Part shown: in pieces, positions 1 through 7,829 of the stretch | How positions within the stretch are numbered: position 1 is the first letter of the stretch | How the letters are laid out: each line of letters opens with the position of its first letter | From: an uncultured Chlorobiaceae bacterium | GTDB taxonomy: Bacteria; Bacteroidota; Chlorobiia; Chlorobiales; Chlorobiaceae | Assembly: GCA_903917955.1 (NCBI GenBank) | Contig: CAIXCO010000045.1 | Location: 1-28,319, forward strand | DNA: 28,319 nt | Direction: 5' to 3' | Notes under the pieces: generated by a model | What the model was told of the DNA's origin: nothing | Seen by the model: the letters and a program-made list of their open reading frames with translations, nothing else | Database searches by the model: none | Position numbers and translations under genes: made by a program

Positions 1-217
1 CGGCGCTTTTATTCAAATTAATTTAGATATTATTCGTAAAAAAAGAGTTCGTTTTCTTATGATTAAAAAAAACGCTTGTAATTACTTTTTTTTAAGGCAT
101 ATAGCGCTATTCCACCAACCTAATCCGTTACCAGTGCCAAATTTTAAACACCAATGGATTCAAAGGGTTCAGGTCAAAACGGGAATTGCTGCTCTTTACT
201 TGCAATACAAAGCCACT
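1..217. other. AT-rich left edge, no supportable gene
   Basis: The first ~110 bases are strikingly A/T-rich, with several A and T homopolymers. One plus frame stays open from base 2 to a stop at 269-271, so the tail of a gene entering from the left is possible. Its translation is rich in Lys, Asn and Phe, matches no family I know, and its end overlaps the last codons of the TIR-like gene on the other strand. I see no RNA gene or clear repeat here. It may be the edge of a mobile or decayed segment, but nothing proves that. Confidence 0.3.
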
Positions 218-1064
218 TCAGACCCTTTTCTTCTTTGGATTCCATGCAACACCGTAAATATGACGAAGTAACGGACTATCAATTTCCATCTTCATCTCGA
301 TATTTCCTGCATAGGATTCAATTTGAATGATTGCACGCTTTATTTCACTTTCAACTTCATAATCGACATTTGAGGAATGGCTCCCCACAAAGGGCACAAT
401 GTCATGTTTTCCCAACCCATAACTACGCGGAAACCGGAACACAACCAACAACTTCTTGGTTCTTTGTATAGAAATAAAAACATCATAGCACCTAAAATCT
501 CCTGCTTCCAAATGCAAAGGTGAGCTATGCTCTATATCCTCATCCCAAACCGGATTCAAAAATGGAGAGCTGACAATTGTAGAATACTCGATATAATCAC
601 CTTCTACAGGGCTTGGTTCAATTTTTATTAATACCTCTACACATTCTGGAGTCTGCTTTTCAATAGTATATCTAATATCCAAATCTTTTGACGCAGACTC
701 TACCTTCAGTTCCCAAAAAATGGGCTCTGCATTTTCTGCTAATTTGCTTAGCACTAATGACCAAGCAGTTGTTTTGATTGATCGCTTGTAAGGCTTGAGA
801 AATATCAGCTTTCTTGTAGAAGAATAAACCCAGTAGTAACTGCCATCACGTTCTTTCATCTCAACAAGGCATTTTTGAGATTCCACATAAAACTCATTGG
901 TATCCTGACCAATCATCAAATCACTCGGTGACAAAACATACAGCTTAAGGCCATGAATTGATTTTACCACTTTCTCAATGACAGCAGAATCTGCAAGATT
1001 ATTCCGGTCAAACTGAAGGTAAGTTCCAAAATTGTTTTTGAACCCCGCAAAATGAACGCCCTCC
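218..1064 (-). pseudogene. C-terminal part of frameshifted TIR-like protein
   Basis: This is the downstream portion of the gene that begins at 1367. Skipping one base in the T7 run at 1067-1073 makes translation continue as MFFEEGVHFAGFKNNFGTYL and join this frame with no further stop until TGA at 218-220, for a whole of about 382 residues. The only start for an independent protein here would be GTG at 970 with no convincing ribosome binding site, which argues that this is not a separate gene. The region looks rich in beta strands, with alternating hydrophobic and charged residues, and has no signal peptide or membrane helix. I do not recognise the domain. By analogy with other TIR effectors it may be a sensor or oligomerisation domain, which is inference. 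The break may be a real mutation or a homopolymer sequencing error. Confidence 0.6.
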
Positions 1065-1367
1065 TCAAAAAAACATCAAGACAGGAATATCCTTGCCCAC
1101 AGCAAAAGAGAGTTCATCATGGACGGCATCGGGCATCAAATACTTTCCATCTCGCATCTCCGTTCTTCTGGTGCAGATGGCAAGGAGTGCCTGGGAATCG
1201 GCAATCATCTGTTTGGCTTTTTCTGGCGGTGTCTGCGCAAATGCTCCTGAAACATTGCTTCCCCTGATGTCCAAAGCATTACATATTGCATAGAAAAACT
1301 CATTGAGCTTCTTGTCCTCTTCAGCAAAAGAGCAAGAGAAAAAAACATCAACATTTGCCGAGTTCAT
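1065..1367 (-). pseudogene. N-terminal TIR-like domain, frameshifted after residue 100
   Basis: The ATG at 1367 has a good ribosome binding site (AAGGAG, about 7 bases upstream). The 100 residues read like a TIR or TIR-like nucleotide-binding domain: a first strand and loop VDVFFSCSFAEEDKK, a middle segment SQALLAICTRR, then AVHDELSFAVGKDIPVLMFF, where E85 in HDEL sits where TIR NADases carry their catalytic Glu. The frame then hits TGA at 1065-1067 straight after seven T residues, and the missing continuation is found one base away. Known TIR proteins of this kind act as NAD-cleaving or signalling effectors in anti-phage defence. Here that role is inferred from the fold pattern and from the restriction-modification genes just upstream. 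As sequenced, the gene is broken unless ribosomes or RNA polymerase slip on the T run. Confidence 0.55.
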
Positions 1368-1545
1368 AGATTTTCTCCTTTATTGATTTCCAGCTCAACT
1401 GATTTCTATTAAATCTGTTATACCCTGATACTGAAAAAAAACGGCACATGACCATTTGCTGGAAGATAATAAATACTCAACTATTATGCGTCTCAGGCAA
1501 TGAGTTTAACCTTTAACGAAAGTTCAAGAAGCTGCTGGTGACCCC

Positions 1546-2490
1546 TCACACGGAGTAGGCAACATCAGATTCATGCACCACCGGATAGCTATCCATCCAT
1601 GACAACTCTTTTCCAATCACCAACTCCTCCATTGTGGCATTATGGGTGTTGGTCATGGCAATAAGCCGCATCTGAAAACCTCGACTTCTTGCCATTTGTT
1701 TCACCTCATCCGAATTGTCATAGGTCATCAGAAAATCACCGGCAAGTGATGCACAAAGATCAAACAGTCGCTCATGGTCTATCTCTGAATATCGGTAGAG
1801 CCTCTTGCCTGCTTTTTTCCCTCCGGCGGTATAGGGAGGGTCGATAAAGAAGACAACATCTTCCCGATCTGCATATTCCCCAATAACATTCAGCCCGTCT
1901 GCCTGACGAAAATCAAGTCGCCCTGCATAGTGCTGTATGGCTGAAAATCGTCTGGCAAGTGTTTGCGGATACCATCGTGAGCAGATTCCTTTGCCGTTTT
2001 CACCATGCTTGAGCAATCCAGAACCACCGGCAATAATTCCGCCATGAGAGGTTCTGTTTTTCAGAATGGTATGAAATGCGCGCTCTTTGAGGTCAACATT
2101 ACTATTCGATAGTTCCAGCATGAGACTCTCTCTGGTAAGATCAAAAGCCATAATTCTTGCGGCAAGCCATTCAGCATTGCCCTCCACAACAGCCTGCCAT
2201 ACCGCAGCAATCTCTTCATCAAGCTCAACCATCACCACATTCTGCACAAGGTTTTCAAACAATGCGGTAAGGGTGATGATTCCCCCGCCGGCAAACGGCT
2301 CAACAAGGAGCGCAGGCTTTGTCAACCGGCAAGCCAGCCAGTTTCTGAAAGTTGGAACAAACCATGTCTTTCCTCCGGGATATCGAAAGGGGCTCCGTTG
2401 CGGAATGGAAGAGACATTCACCGGCTTTTGCAGGCACACCGCTTCGTCATTCATGTGAGGAAACAAATATTGCTGTCTCGAAACAGTCAT
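1546..2490 (-). CDS. D12-class N6-adenine DNA methyltransferase (type II modification)
   Basis: This is a Dam-like enzyme that transfers a methyl group from S-adenosylmethionine to the N6 of adenine in a specific DNA site. Counted from the ATG at 2490, it shows RYPGGK at about 36-41, the SAM-binding EPFAGGG at 64-70 and the catalytic FIDPPY with DPPY at 217-220; the segment NRTSHGG followed by a GGSG loop is also typical of the D12 class. Length, 314 residues, suits the family. The frame is open back to 2715, but that extension runs through the upstream endonuclease gene. The ATG at 2490 lies one base after that gene's TAA (TAAGATG), as expected for translational coupling; ATG 2454 is a less likely alternative. 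It almost certainly protects host DNA against the endonuclease encoded just before it. The recognition sequence cannot be read from the protein. Confidence 0.9.
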   Translation of the reverse strand: MTVSRQQYLFPHMNDEAVCLQKPVNVSSIPQRSPFRYPGGKTWFVPTFRNWLACRLTKPALLVEPFAGGGIITLTALFENLVQNVVMVELDEEIAAVWQAVVEGNAEWLAARIMAFDLTRESLMLELSNSNVDLKERAFHTILKNRTSHGGIIAGGSGLLKHGENGKGICSRWYPQTLARRFSAIQHYAGRLDFRQADGLNVIGEYADREDVVFFIDPPYTAGGKKAGKRLYRYSEIDHERLFDLCASLAGDFLMTYDNSDEVKQMARSRGFQMRLIAMTNTHNATMEELVIGKELSWMDSYPVVHESDVAYSV

Positions 2491-2491
2491 C

Positions 2492-3373
2492 TTAAAATGG
2501 TTTGTCCAAACTCTTGTTGGTGGGAGCTGTTTCAAGTTGCTCATCAAGCTTTTCCTGAAGCAAGCGCATAAAATCAGTAACATTGCCAGGAGAAGCTGTG
2601 GTGATAGAGAGCAGTGCCGATTGAAACTCCGTATAGACCACGTCAACCTTTCTGAACTGATATCGTTCTTGACCTCCATCAACAACAGGTTCAAGATCAT
2701 AAATAAACCAGGCAATATCAGCTTCGCTCTTTTTTACCGGTTTTAAAAGAGGAAGTGTCTCAAAAAAACTTTTATTGATTGCCACCGCTGTTTTCTTCTG
2801 CCACGAATGCAAAATTCCCCCTTTAAACAAAAGTTGCGGTGCGAGCCGTTTCCTTGATGAGGAGAGAAAATCAGGACGAGGATAGTTCGGTTGCGAACTC
2901 CAGTCCATCAATGCGTGAGCATTCGGATCTTTCATGTAATGCTCAAAAGGCTCTCGCACATTGCCTGAGATGTAGACCGCCTGAACCTCCAGTGCCCCGA
3001 AGTCAATCACTCTGCCTTGCTTGTCATAAGCTACAAGCACCACATCAATATTTCCTGCCGATTTACCAAAGGCATCATTCAGACGAACCTCTGTCAAGGA
3101 GCTCCAGAGAGTGCCCTCTTCAAAAAAGAAAGAGGCCGCATCATCGGTAATAAGCCAATCTTCACGAAAACGGACCGGGCAAGTGATAACTGGCACGTTG
3201 TGCTGCAAAATAGAGCACACCCCGAGAGGATTTTTTGCCTTGTCTTTGGTACAGTTTGGAACTTTATTATTGAACGGGCAAAGCCGGTTTGCCCGGTATC
3301 GTTGAGCTTTTGGAGAGTGGTCGGTTACAGAAAAACCAAAAACCTCGGCTAAGGGGTGCGAACGTATTTTCAT
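2492..3373 (-). CDS. NotI-family type II restriction endonuclease
   Basis: The 293-residue protein resembles NotI from start to finish. It opens with HPLAEVFGFSV (NotI has a comparable AEFFGHRV-type start). Next come four spaced cysteines, C32 in CPF, C41, C53 in GVC and C65 in TCP, matching the Cys4 iron-binding region known in NotI. A nuclease core follows with D110 in GNIDVVL and E129/Q131 in GALEVQAVY, corresponding to the D...E-x-Q catalytic set of the NotI PD-(D/E)xK fold. It lies directly upstream of, and one base from, a D12 adenine methyltransferase, giving a two-gene type II restriction-modification operon. NotI itself cuts GCGGCCGC, which has no adenine, so this enzyme should recognise a different, adenine-containing site. 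The family call is from remembered sequence features, not an alignment. Confidence 0.8.
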   Translation of the reverse strand: MKIRSHPLAEVFGFSVTDHSPKAQRYRANRLCPFNNKVPNCTKDKAKNPLGVCSILQHNVPVITCPVRFREDWLITDDAASFFFEEGTLWSSLTEVRLNDAFGKSAGNIDVVLVAYDKQGRVIDFGALEVQAVYISGNVREPFEHYMKDPNAHALMDWSSQPNYPRPDFLSSSRKRLAPQLLFKGGILHSWQKKTAVAINKSFFETLPLLKPVKKSEADIAWFIYDLEPVVDGGQERYQFRKVDVVYTEFQSALLSITTASPGNVTDFMRLLQEKLDEQLETAPTNKSLDKPF

Positions 3374-3421
3374 GCAGTCGTGCTGTTTTTTCTTTCCCCA
3401 AAAAGAGTACCCGGACTCCTC

Positions 3422-3427
3422 ATTATA
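3422..3427 (-). promoter_or_regulatory. Possible -10 element (TATAAT) of the restriction-modification operon
   Basis: Reading the minus strand, a perfect TATAAT lies about 50 bases before the endonuclease start. The -35 region at 17-18 bp spacing is not convincing. Just downstream is a short palindrome (GAGT...ACTC, 3403-3416) followed by T5, which might be a small regulatory hairpin. No C-protein gene is visible in the operon. Confidence 0.3.
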
Positions 3428-3463
3428 ACATTTTTATCACACGGTTACGTCTCTACCTTATTC

Positions 3464-3754
3464 TCACTGCCACATCCCCTTTTTCGGAAAGTTCAGAAGG
3501 TCAAAAAGAAACCTGAACAAATTGCCGAAAAAGCGGAGCCCGATGGTAAACCACTGTTCGATATGCAGAAATGGTTCATGCATATTGCCTCCGGTAAAAT
3601 GGAGCCAGGCGGCATAGAGCACCAAAAAGGCGGCGACAACAAGAAAAAGACGCATTACCCTTTTTAAAAACGAGAAGAGAATTATGAGTGACACAACGAC
3701 CGCAATAAAAAAAAGTACCGGGTTGCTTGCAAGATAATTCACCGCTTTTTCCAT
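3464..3754 (-). CDS. Small two-helix membrane protein, function unknown
   Basis: The 96-residue protein has two hydrophobic segments, about residues 13-29 and 34-50, separated by a short basic turn (FLKRVMR). An amphipathic C-terminal half rich in Phe and Leu follows. The start ATG at 3754 is preceded by AGGATG and lies 17 bases after the lpxB stop, so it is probably co-transcribed and coupled with lpxB. I do not recognise a named family. Position suggests a cell-envelope role, perhaps connected with lipid A or membrane organisation, but that is only inference from the neighbour. Confidence 0.75.
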   Translation of the reverse strand: MEKAVNYLASNPVLFFIAVVVSLIILFSFLKRVMRLFLVVAAFLVLYAAWLHFTGGNMHEPFLHIEQWFTIGLRFFGNLFRFLFDLLNFPKKGMWQ

Positions 3755-3771
3755 AGTTACATCCTGATCGA

Positions 3772-4914
3772 TTATAAATATTCCTGCACGATAGCAGCAA
3801 TGGTGTGGGACGGAGAGCGGCCTGCAAGCTTTGAGCGTGCAGCAAGCAGCTCCCGGCGCATTATACCAGCCCTGTCGGGGTCGTCAAGAATCATTCGAGC
3901 GGCCTGGTATATCTTCTCGCCGCTCGCCTCATGCTGGAGAAGTTCCGGCACCACTCTCTCGTCACTTTCAAGCCCTTTGGCCACAATATTGGCCAGTGAA
4001 ATACTCTTCAGCTTTACCAATTGACGGCCTATCAGGTAATTCAGCATCCCTGTTTTGTACACAACCACCATAGGCAGACCGAAGCAGAGCGATTCAAGTG
4101 TTGCTGTGCCGGAGGTCACCAATGCAACATCGCTGTACTGCATCACCTCATAAGCCGAACAATTGATCACGGCAAGATCACGATAGTGTGACAACTCCCC
4201 ATAAACCTCTTCGTTGAGATGCTCAGTGCGGCCTAAAAGAAAAATCACCTCGTAATGCTGGTTCAGCAGATGGGCCGCTTTCAGCAGTTCCGGAAAAATA
4301 TGAGCAATCTCCGCCCTGCGACTTCCCGGAAGAAGACCGACAAAGCGAGTTTGGGGCGAAAGAGTGTGGCTTTTGAAAAAAAGCTCCATTGACGGAAAGG
4401 AGAGCTTAGCCAGTTGCTCAATAACGGGATGACCAACAAACTCCGCCGTGATGCCATGACGCTGAAAAAATTCAACCTCAAAATTGAAAATAACAAGTAA
4501 CCGGTCAACATCACGCCGGATAGCCTTGACCCTCCCCTCTTTCCATGCCCAGACCTGGGGGGAGATATAGTAGATCACCGGAATACCAAGGTCATGAAAA
4601 AAACGGGCCATCAGCAAGTTCATGCCGGGATAATCAACAAGAAGAGCTGCATCAGGTTTTTCACGACGTACCGCACGCTTGAGCTCACGAATAACCCGAC
4701 GAAGAAATCCTGCATGTTTGAGCACATCCACAAAACCCATAATGCTCATCTGTGCCGTATCATAGAGCAACTCAGCTCCAAGAGCGCGAAGTTTCGGACC
4801 ACCAATACCAAAAACCCCGAGTTCAGGCGTTGCTTTCAGCAGTTCAGCGACAACTCCGGCAGCATGCATCTCTCCCGAAGGCTCACCGGCTAAAACAAAA
4901 AGCTTTTTTGGCAT
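3772..4914 (-). CDS. lpxB: Lipid-A-disaccharide synthase
   Basis: LpxB joins UDP-2,3-diacylglucosamine to lipid X (2,3-diacylglucosamine-1-phosphate), making the tetraacyl disaccharide-1-phosphate of lipid A; it works at the inner face of the cytoplasmic membrane. The protein is a GT-B glycosyltransferase of family GT19 and of normal length, 380 residues. It shows the N-terminal GEPSGE motif (about 10-15), YYISPQVWAW (116-125) and the nucleotide-sugar region beginning LLPGSRRAEI (194-203). The frame opens with TTG at 4917 immediately before ATG at 4914; I prefer the ATG, though neither has a strong ribosome binding site. It leads a minus-strand unit with the small membrane protein and is divergent from the phosphohexomutase. 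A TATAAT lies on the minus strand at 4975-4980, about 60 bases upstream. Confidence 0.95.
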   Translation of the reverse strand: MPKKLFVLAGEPSGEMHAAGVVAELLKATPELGVFGIGGPKLRALGAELLYDTAQMSIMGFVDVLKHAGFLRRVIRELKRAVRREKPDAALLVDYPGMNLLMARFFHDLGIPVIYYISPQVWAWKEGRVKAIRRDVDRLLVIFNFEVEFFQRHGITAEFVGHPVIEQLAKLSFPSMELFFKSHTLSPQTRFVGLLPGSRRAEIAHIFPELLKAAHLLNQHYEVIFLLGRTEHLNEEVYGELSHYRDLAVINCSAYEVMQYSDVALVTSGTATLESLCFGLPMVVVYKTGMLNYLIGRQLVKLKSISLANIVAKGLESDERVVPELLQHEASGEKIYQAARMILDDPDRAGIMRRELLAARSKLAGRSPSHTIAAIVQEYL

Positions 4915-5033
4915 CAAAAAAGAGGGATAATTGGATGAACGACCGAGAATCCGTACATTGAATATTATTTATTTATTATACATCACCATTGCACGGGATT
5001 TCCAGATTTCAATTATATCAAAATCAATAAAGA

Positions 5034-6416
5034 ATGCAAGTTAAATTCGGTACTGACGGATGGCGCGCTATTATAGCAAAAGAGTATACGTTTGACAACC
5101 TGAAACTTGCCGCACTGGCCTCCGCTCGCTACTTTCTTACCCATCCCAATAAAGCAAAAGGTGTCTGCATCGGCTACGATACCCGCTTCATGTCGAAAGA
5201 GTTTGCGGAATATACCGCCGAAGTCTTCTCGTCACAGGGACTCAAGGTCTTCCTCTCAGACAGCTTTGCCTCAACACCCGCAGTCTCTCTCTATACAAAA
5301 GCAAAGCAGCTTGCCGGTGGTATTGTCATCACCGCATCCCACAATCCAGCTATCTATAACGGATTCAAAGTCAAGGCCTCTTATGGCGGCCCGGCACATC
5401 CGGAAGTGATTGCAGAAATCGAGAGCTATCTTGGTGAAGTCAATCCGCAAGCCCTGATTGTGGCCGACAAGAAACTGATTGAGCTGGTCGACATGAAGGG
5501 ATTTTATCTCAACTACCTGAAAAGCAGCATCAATCTGCCCCTCATCCGGGAGTCGAGAATAAAAATTGCACACAATGCCATGTACGGCGCCGGGCAGGAT
5601 CTTCTTACCAGCCTCTTTGACGAGTCAATGCTGAGTTGCTATCACTGCAGCATTAACCCTGGTTTTGGTGGCATCAATCCTGAACCGATGCCGCAGTATA
5701 TCGGCGAGTTTATCGAATTTTTCAAAGAGGTTAATCCCGATGTAGCCATCATCAACGACGGAGATGCCGACAGAATCGGCATGCTTGATGAAAACGGCGT
5801 TTTTGTGGATTCCCACAAGCTTTTCGCCATTATTCTGAAAGATCTGGTCGAAGAAAAGCACCAGAGAGGCGAAGTTGCAAAAACATTTGCGCTGACCGAT
5901 ATCATCGACAAAATATGCCAGAAGCATCATCTCATCATGCATGAGCTTCAGGTTGGCTTCAAGTATGTAAGCAAACTCATGACCACCAACGATATTCTTA
6001 TGGGTGGTGAAGAGTCGGGCGGCATAGGGATTCCTGCCTTTCTGCCGGAACGGGACGGCGTCTATACCGGTCTGCTCATTCTTGAGATGATGACGCGACG
6101 AGAAAAAACCCTGTCGGAACTGGTTCAGGAACTCTATGACGAGTATGGCTTTTTCTGTTACAACCGCCATGACCTGCATGTCAGTGAAGCAAAAAAACAG
6201 GCCATTATTGATCGCGCCTCAAAAGGAGATCTTACTGCTGTCGCAGGATACAACGTGTTGAAGTTCAGCAATCTTGACGGCTACAAATATCACTTTGAAG
6301 GTGGATGGATGCTTATCCGCCCATCTGGCACGGAGCCGGTGCTGCGCCTTTATTGTGAAGCCGACTCGCAGGAGAAGGTTGACAAGGTACTTGCTTTTGC
6401 CGCAAAACTTGCCTGA
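5034..6416 (+). CDS. Phosphoglucomutase/phosphomannomutase family protein
   Basis: This is a 460-residue alpha-D-phosphohexomutase, which interconverts hexose 1- and 6-phosphates through a phosphoserine intermediate. All four domain signatures are present: the catalytic serine loop TASHNP (S102), the magnesium loop DGDADR with D242, D244 and D246, the sugar-binding loop GGEESGG (324-330) and the phosphate-binding loop RPSGTEP (429-435). The GGEESGG loop suggests glucose or mannose phosphate rather than glucosamine phosphate. Exact specificity cannot be settled from sequence. A second family member at 26183 looks like GlmM, leaving this one as the likely PGM/PMM supplying sugar nucleotides for glycogen or surface polysaccharide. 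A hairpin directly follows the gene, and the next gene downstream starts about 250 bases later, so it is probably transcribed alone. Confidence 0.92.
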   Translation: MQVKFGTDGWRAIIAKEYTFDNLKLAALASARYFLTHPNKAKGVCIGYDTRFMSKEFAEYTAEVFSSQGLKVFLSDSFASTPAVSLYTKAKQLAGGIVITASHNPAIYNGFKVKASYGGPAHPEVIAEIESYLGEVNPQALIVADKKLIELVDMKGFYLNYLKSSINLPLIRESRIKIAHNAMYGAGQDLLTSLFDESMLSCYHCSINPGFGGINPEPMPQYIGEFIEFFKEVNPDVAIINDGDADRIGMLDENGVFVDSHKLFAIILKDLVEEKHQRGEVAKTFALTDIIDKICQKHHLIMHELQVGFKYVSKLMTTNDILMGGEESGGIGIPAFLPERDGVYTGLLILEMMTRREKTLSELVQELYDEYGFFCYNRHDLHVSEAKKQAIIDRASKGDLTAVAGYNVLKFSNLDGYKYHFEGGWMLIRPSGTEPVLRLYCEADSQEKVDKVLAFAAKLA

Positions 6417-6420
6417 GCAA

Positions 6421-6462
6421 AACTGCGTATCGGTACCCCTTGGTGGTTGCCGATACGCAGTT
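6421..6462 (+). terminator. Strong hairpin after phosphohexomutase, likely terminator
   Basis: There is a perfect 13-bp stem, AACTGCGTATCGG with its reverse complement, around a 16-base loop. It begins four bases after the phosphohexomutase stop codon. With a 2-base bulge the stem extends to AGCA/TGCT. The following sequence is pyrimidine-rich with a T6 run about 18 bases on (6482-6487) rather than an immediate T tract. It is therefore a good 3' end or RNA-stabilising hairpin but not a textbook terminator. Confidence 0.6.
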
Positions 6463-6673
6463 GCTCTTTATCTCCCATATCTTTTTTCCTCTCTGCATCA
6501 CACCTATTCATATTCAAAAGTATGGTTGCGCATTGACTCATGCTGCCTGACGTTACCGGTTTTGAGCACCCTGTTTTGCATTATTCTGCTTCCCTGCCGC
6601 AAGAATGTAAACTCCCCGACGTCAAACAGGGAAGGAGCTTGACCAAAAAGAGTACCATCATACACACAGGGTT

Positions 6674-7291
6674 ATGGCAATCATGGGAAATGCAGAAGTG
6701 GCAACAATTGCCGGCAAGGCAGAAAAAAATGCGTTGCATGAGACCATTATGAAATCACAAGAGGAGCAGTTCCGAAAACTTGTCAGCGAATACCAGGAGA
6801 TGGTCATCAATACCTGCTACCGCTTCGTCTTTAACCGTGAAGATGCCGAAGATCTTGCCCAGGAGGTCTTTATTGAAGTCTACCGCTCTCTTGAGCAGTT
6901 CAGGGCAGAATCGAAACTTTCTACCTGGATATACCGGATTGCCATCACAAAATCGCTTGACCACTTGCGCCGAATGAAGCGAATCAAGCGCTTCGGTTCA
7001 CTGAAACGCATCATCGGCGTCAATGACCCCACTTCGGAGATTGCTGCCCCTCCGGGCGACACTCCCCAGAAGACGCTGGAGGAAAACGAACGAGCACGCA
7101 TCCTGCGGAGCGCCCTCGATGCACTGCCCGAGAACCAGCACGCAGCGTTTCTTCTCAGCAAGCAGGATGGCTACAGCAACCAGGAAATTGCCGACATCCT
7201 TAAAACCTCGGTATCGGCTGTCGAGTCACTTGTGCACAGGGCAAAAAAAAATCTTCACGACAGGCTCTATGCTTACTATAAAAAAGAGTGA
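6674..7291 (+). CDS. ECF-type RNA polymerase sigma factor
   Basis: This is an alternative sigma factor of the extracytoplasmic-function group, with only regions 2 and 4. Region 2 includes CYRFVFNREDAEDLAQEVF and STWIYRIAITKSLDHLRR (promoter melting and -10 recognition). Region 4 includes LPENQHAAFLLSKQDG, then SNQEIADILKTSVSAVESLV, the -35-binding helix-turn-helix. Length is 205 residues from ATG 6674, or 180 from ATG 6749; the latter fits the family's usual start near the first helix, so the first 25 residues are uncertain. The stop codon overlaps an ATG (TGATG) of the next frame, and three envelope-type genes follow in the same direction. It probably controls its own operon and envelope or metal stress genes. 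I see no housekeeping-type promoter in the 250 bases upstream. Confidence 0.92.
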   Translation: MAIMGNAEVATIAGKAEKNALHETIMKSQEEQFRKLVSEYQEMVINTCYRFVFNREDAEDLAQEVFIEVYRSLEQFRAESKLSTWIYRIAITKSLDHLRRMKRIKRFGSLKRIIGVNDPTSEIAAPPGDTPQKTLEENERARILRSALDALPENQHAAFLLSKQDGYSNQEIADILKTSVSAVESLVHRAKKNLHDRLYAYYKKE

Positions 7292-7356
7292 TGCTTACTA
7301 AAAACCGCAAGATTTCAAAAGAGAGAACGTCAGAATTATTGAAACAGGAGCCAATG

Positions 7357-7743
7357 ATGAAACCATTCAACGAAAACATAGAGGCTGAAATCACCAAAAC
7401 CATGAAACTTCTTGATGAGGTGAAACCGCTTGAGGTTCATCATCTTTTCAGAGTCAGGGTAATGCAGAAGGTGAACGCCACGTTCTACCAGAAATCGGGG
7501 GGAAGGGCAAAATCGCACGGTCGTATGGCAGATTTCAGGTTTGCCTTTATGGCTCTGCTCTTTATCGTCAACATTAGCTCAGCACTGCTCTCACTCCAGA
7601 ACAGCCAGAGGCCATTAACAACAGAAATCAGTGAAATTTCAGACACTTCTGGTGATGACTATTCTGCCCAGGAGTTTGCCTACTATGAGCAGACCGGAAG
7701 CGACCCTGCAGCAACCGGCGAAAATGGGGGTGGAACACGCTGA
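7357..7743 (+). CDS. Candidate single-pass anti-sigma factor
   Basis: From ATG 7357 the protein is 128 residues: a charged cytoplasmic N-terminal part of about 60 residues, one membrane helix (FAFMALLFIVNISSALLSL, about 62-80) and a short acidic, Gly/Ser-rich periplasmic tail. This layout, directly after an ECF sigma gene, is that of a membrane anti-sigma factor that holds the sigma until a periplasmic signal arrives. It has no His/Cys zinc motif, so it is not of the zinc-binding anti-sigma class; the small CnrY-type antagonists are a better comparison. I chose 7357 because AGGAG lies six bases upstream. A frame-open alternative at 7291 overlaps the sigma stop and would add 22 residues. The role is inferred from layout and context, not from sequence similarity. 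Confidence 0.65.
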   Translation: MKPFNENIEAEITKTMKLLDEVKPLEVHHLFRVRVMQKVNATFYQKSGGRAKSHGRMADFRFAFMALLFIVNISSALLSLQNSQRPLTTEISEISDTSGDDYSAQEFAYYEQTGSDPAATGENGGGTR

Positions 7744-7829
7744 GCTGAAGAGTACCAAATTTTTACCGGAAAATGAGACGTTTTACTATATGATGATGAA
7801 CAGCTACCATAACAATAAAAAAGATAATC

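Noticed and set aside
59..271. 70-codon plus-strand frame at the left edge
   Set aside because: No ribosome binding site, no recognisable family and overlap with the end of the opposite-strand gene; kept only as a note on the edge region.
2491..2715. N-terminal extension of the methyltransferase frame
   Set aside because: It lies wholly inside the endonuclease gene in another frame and precedes the first conserved methyltransferase motif; the start at 2490 one base after the upstream stop is better.
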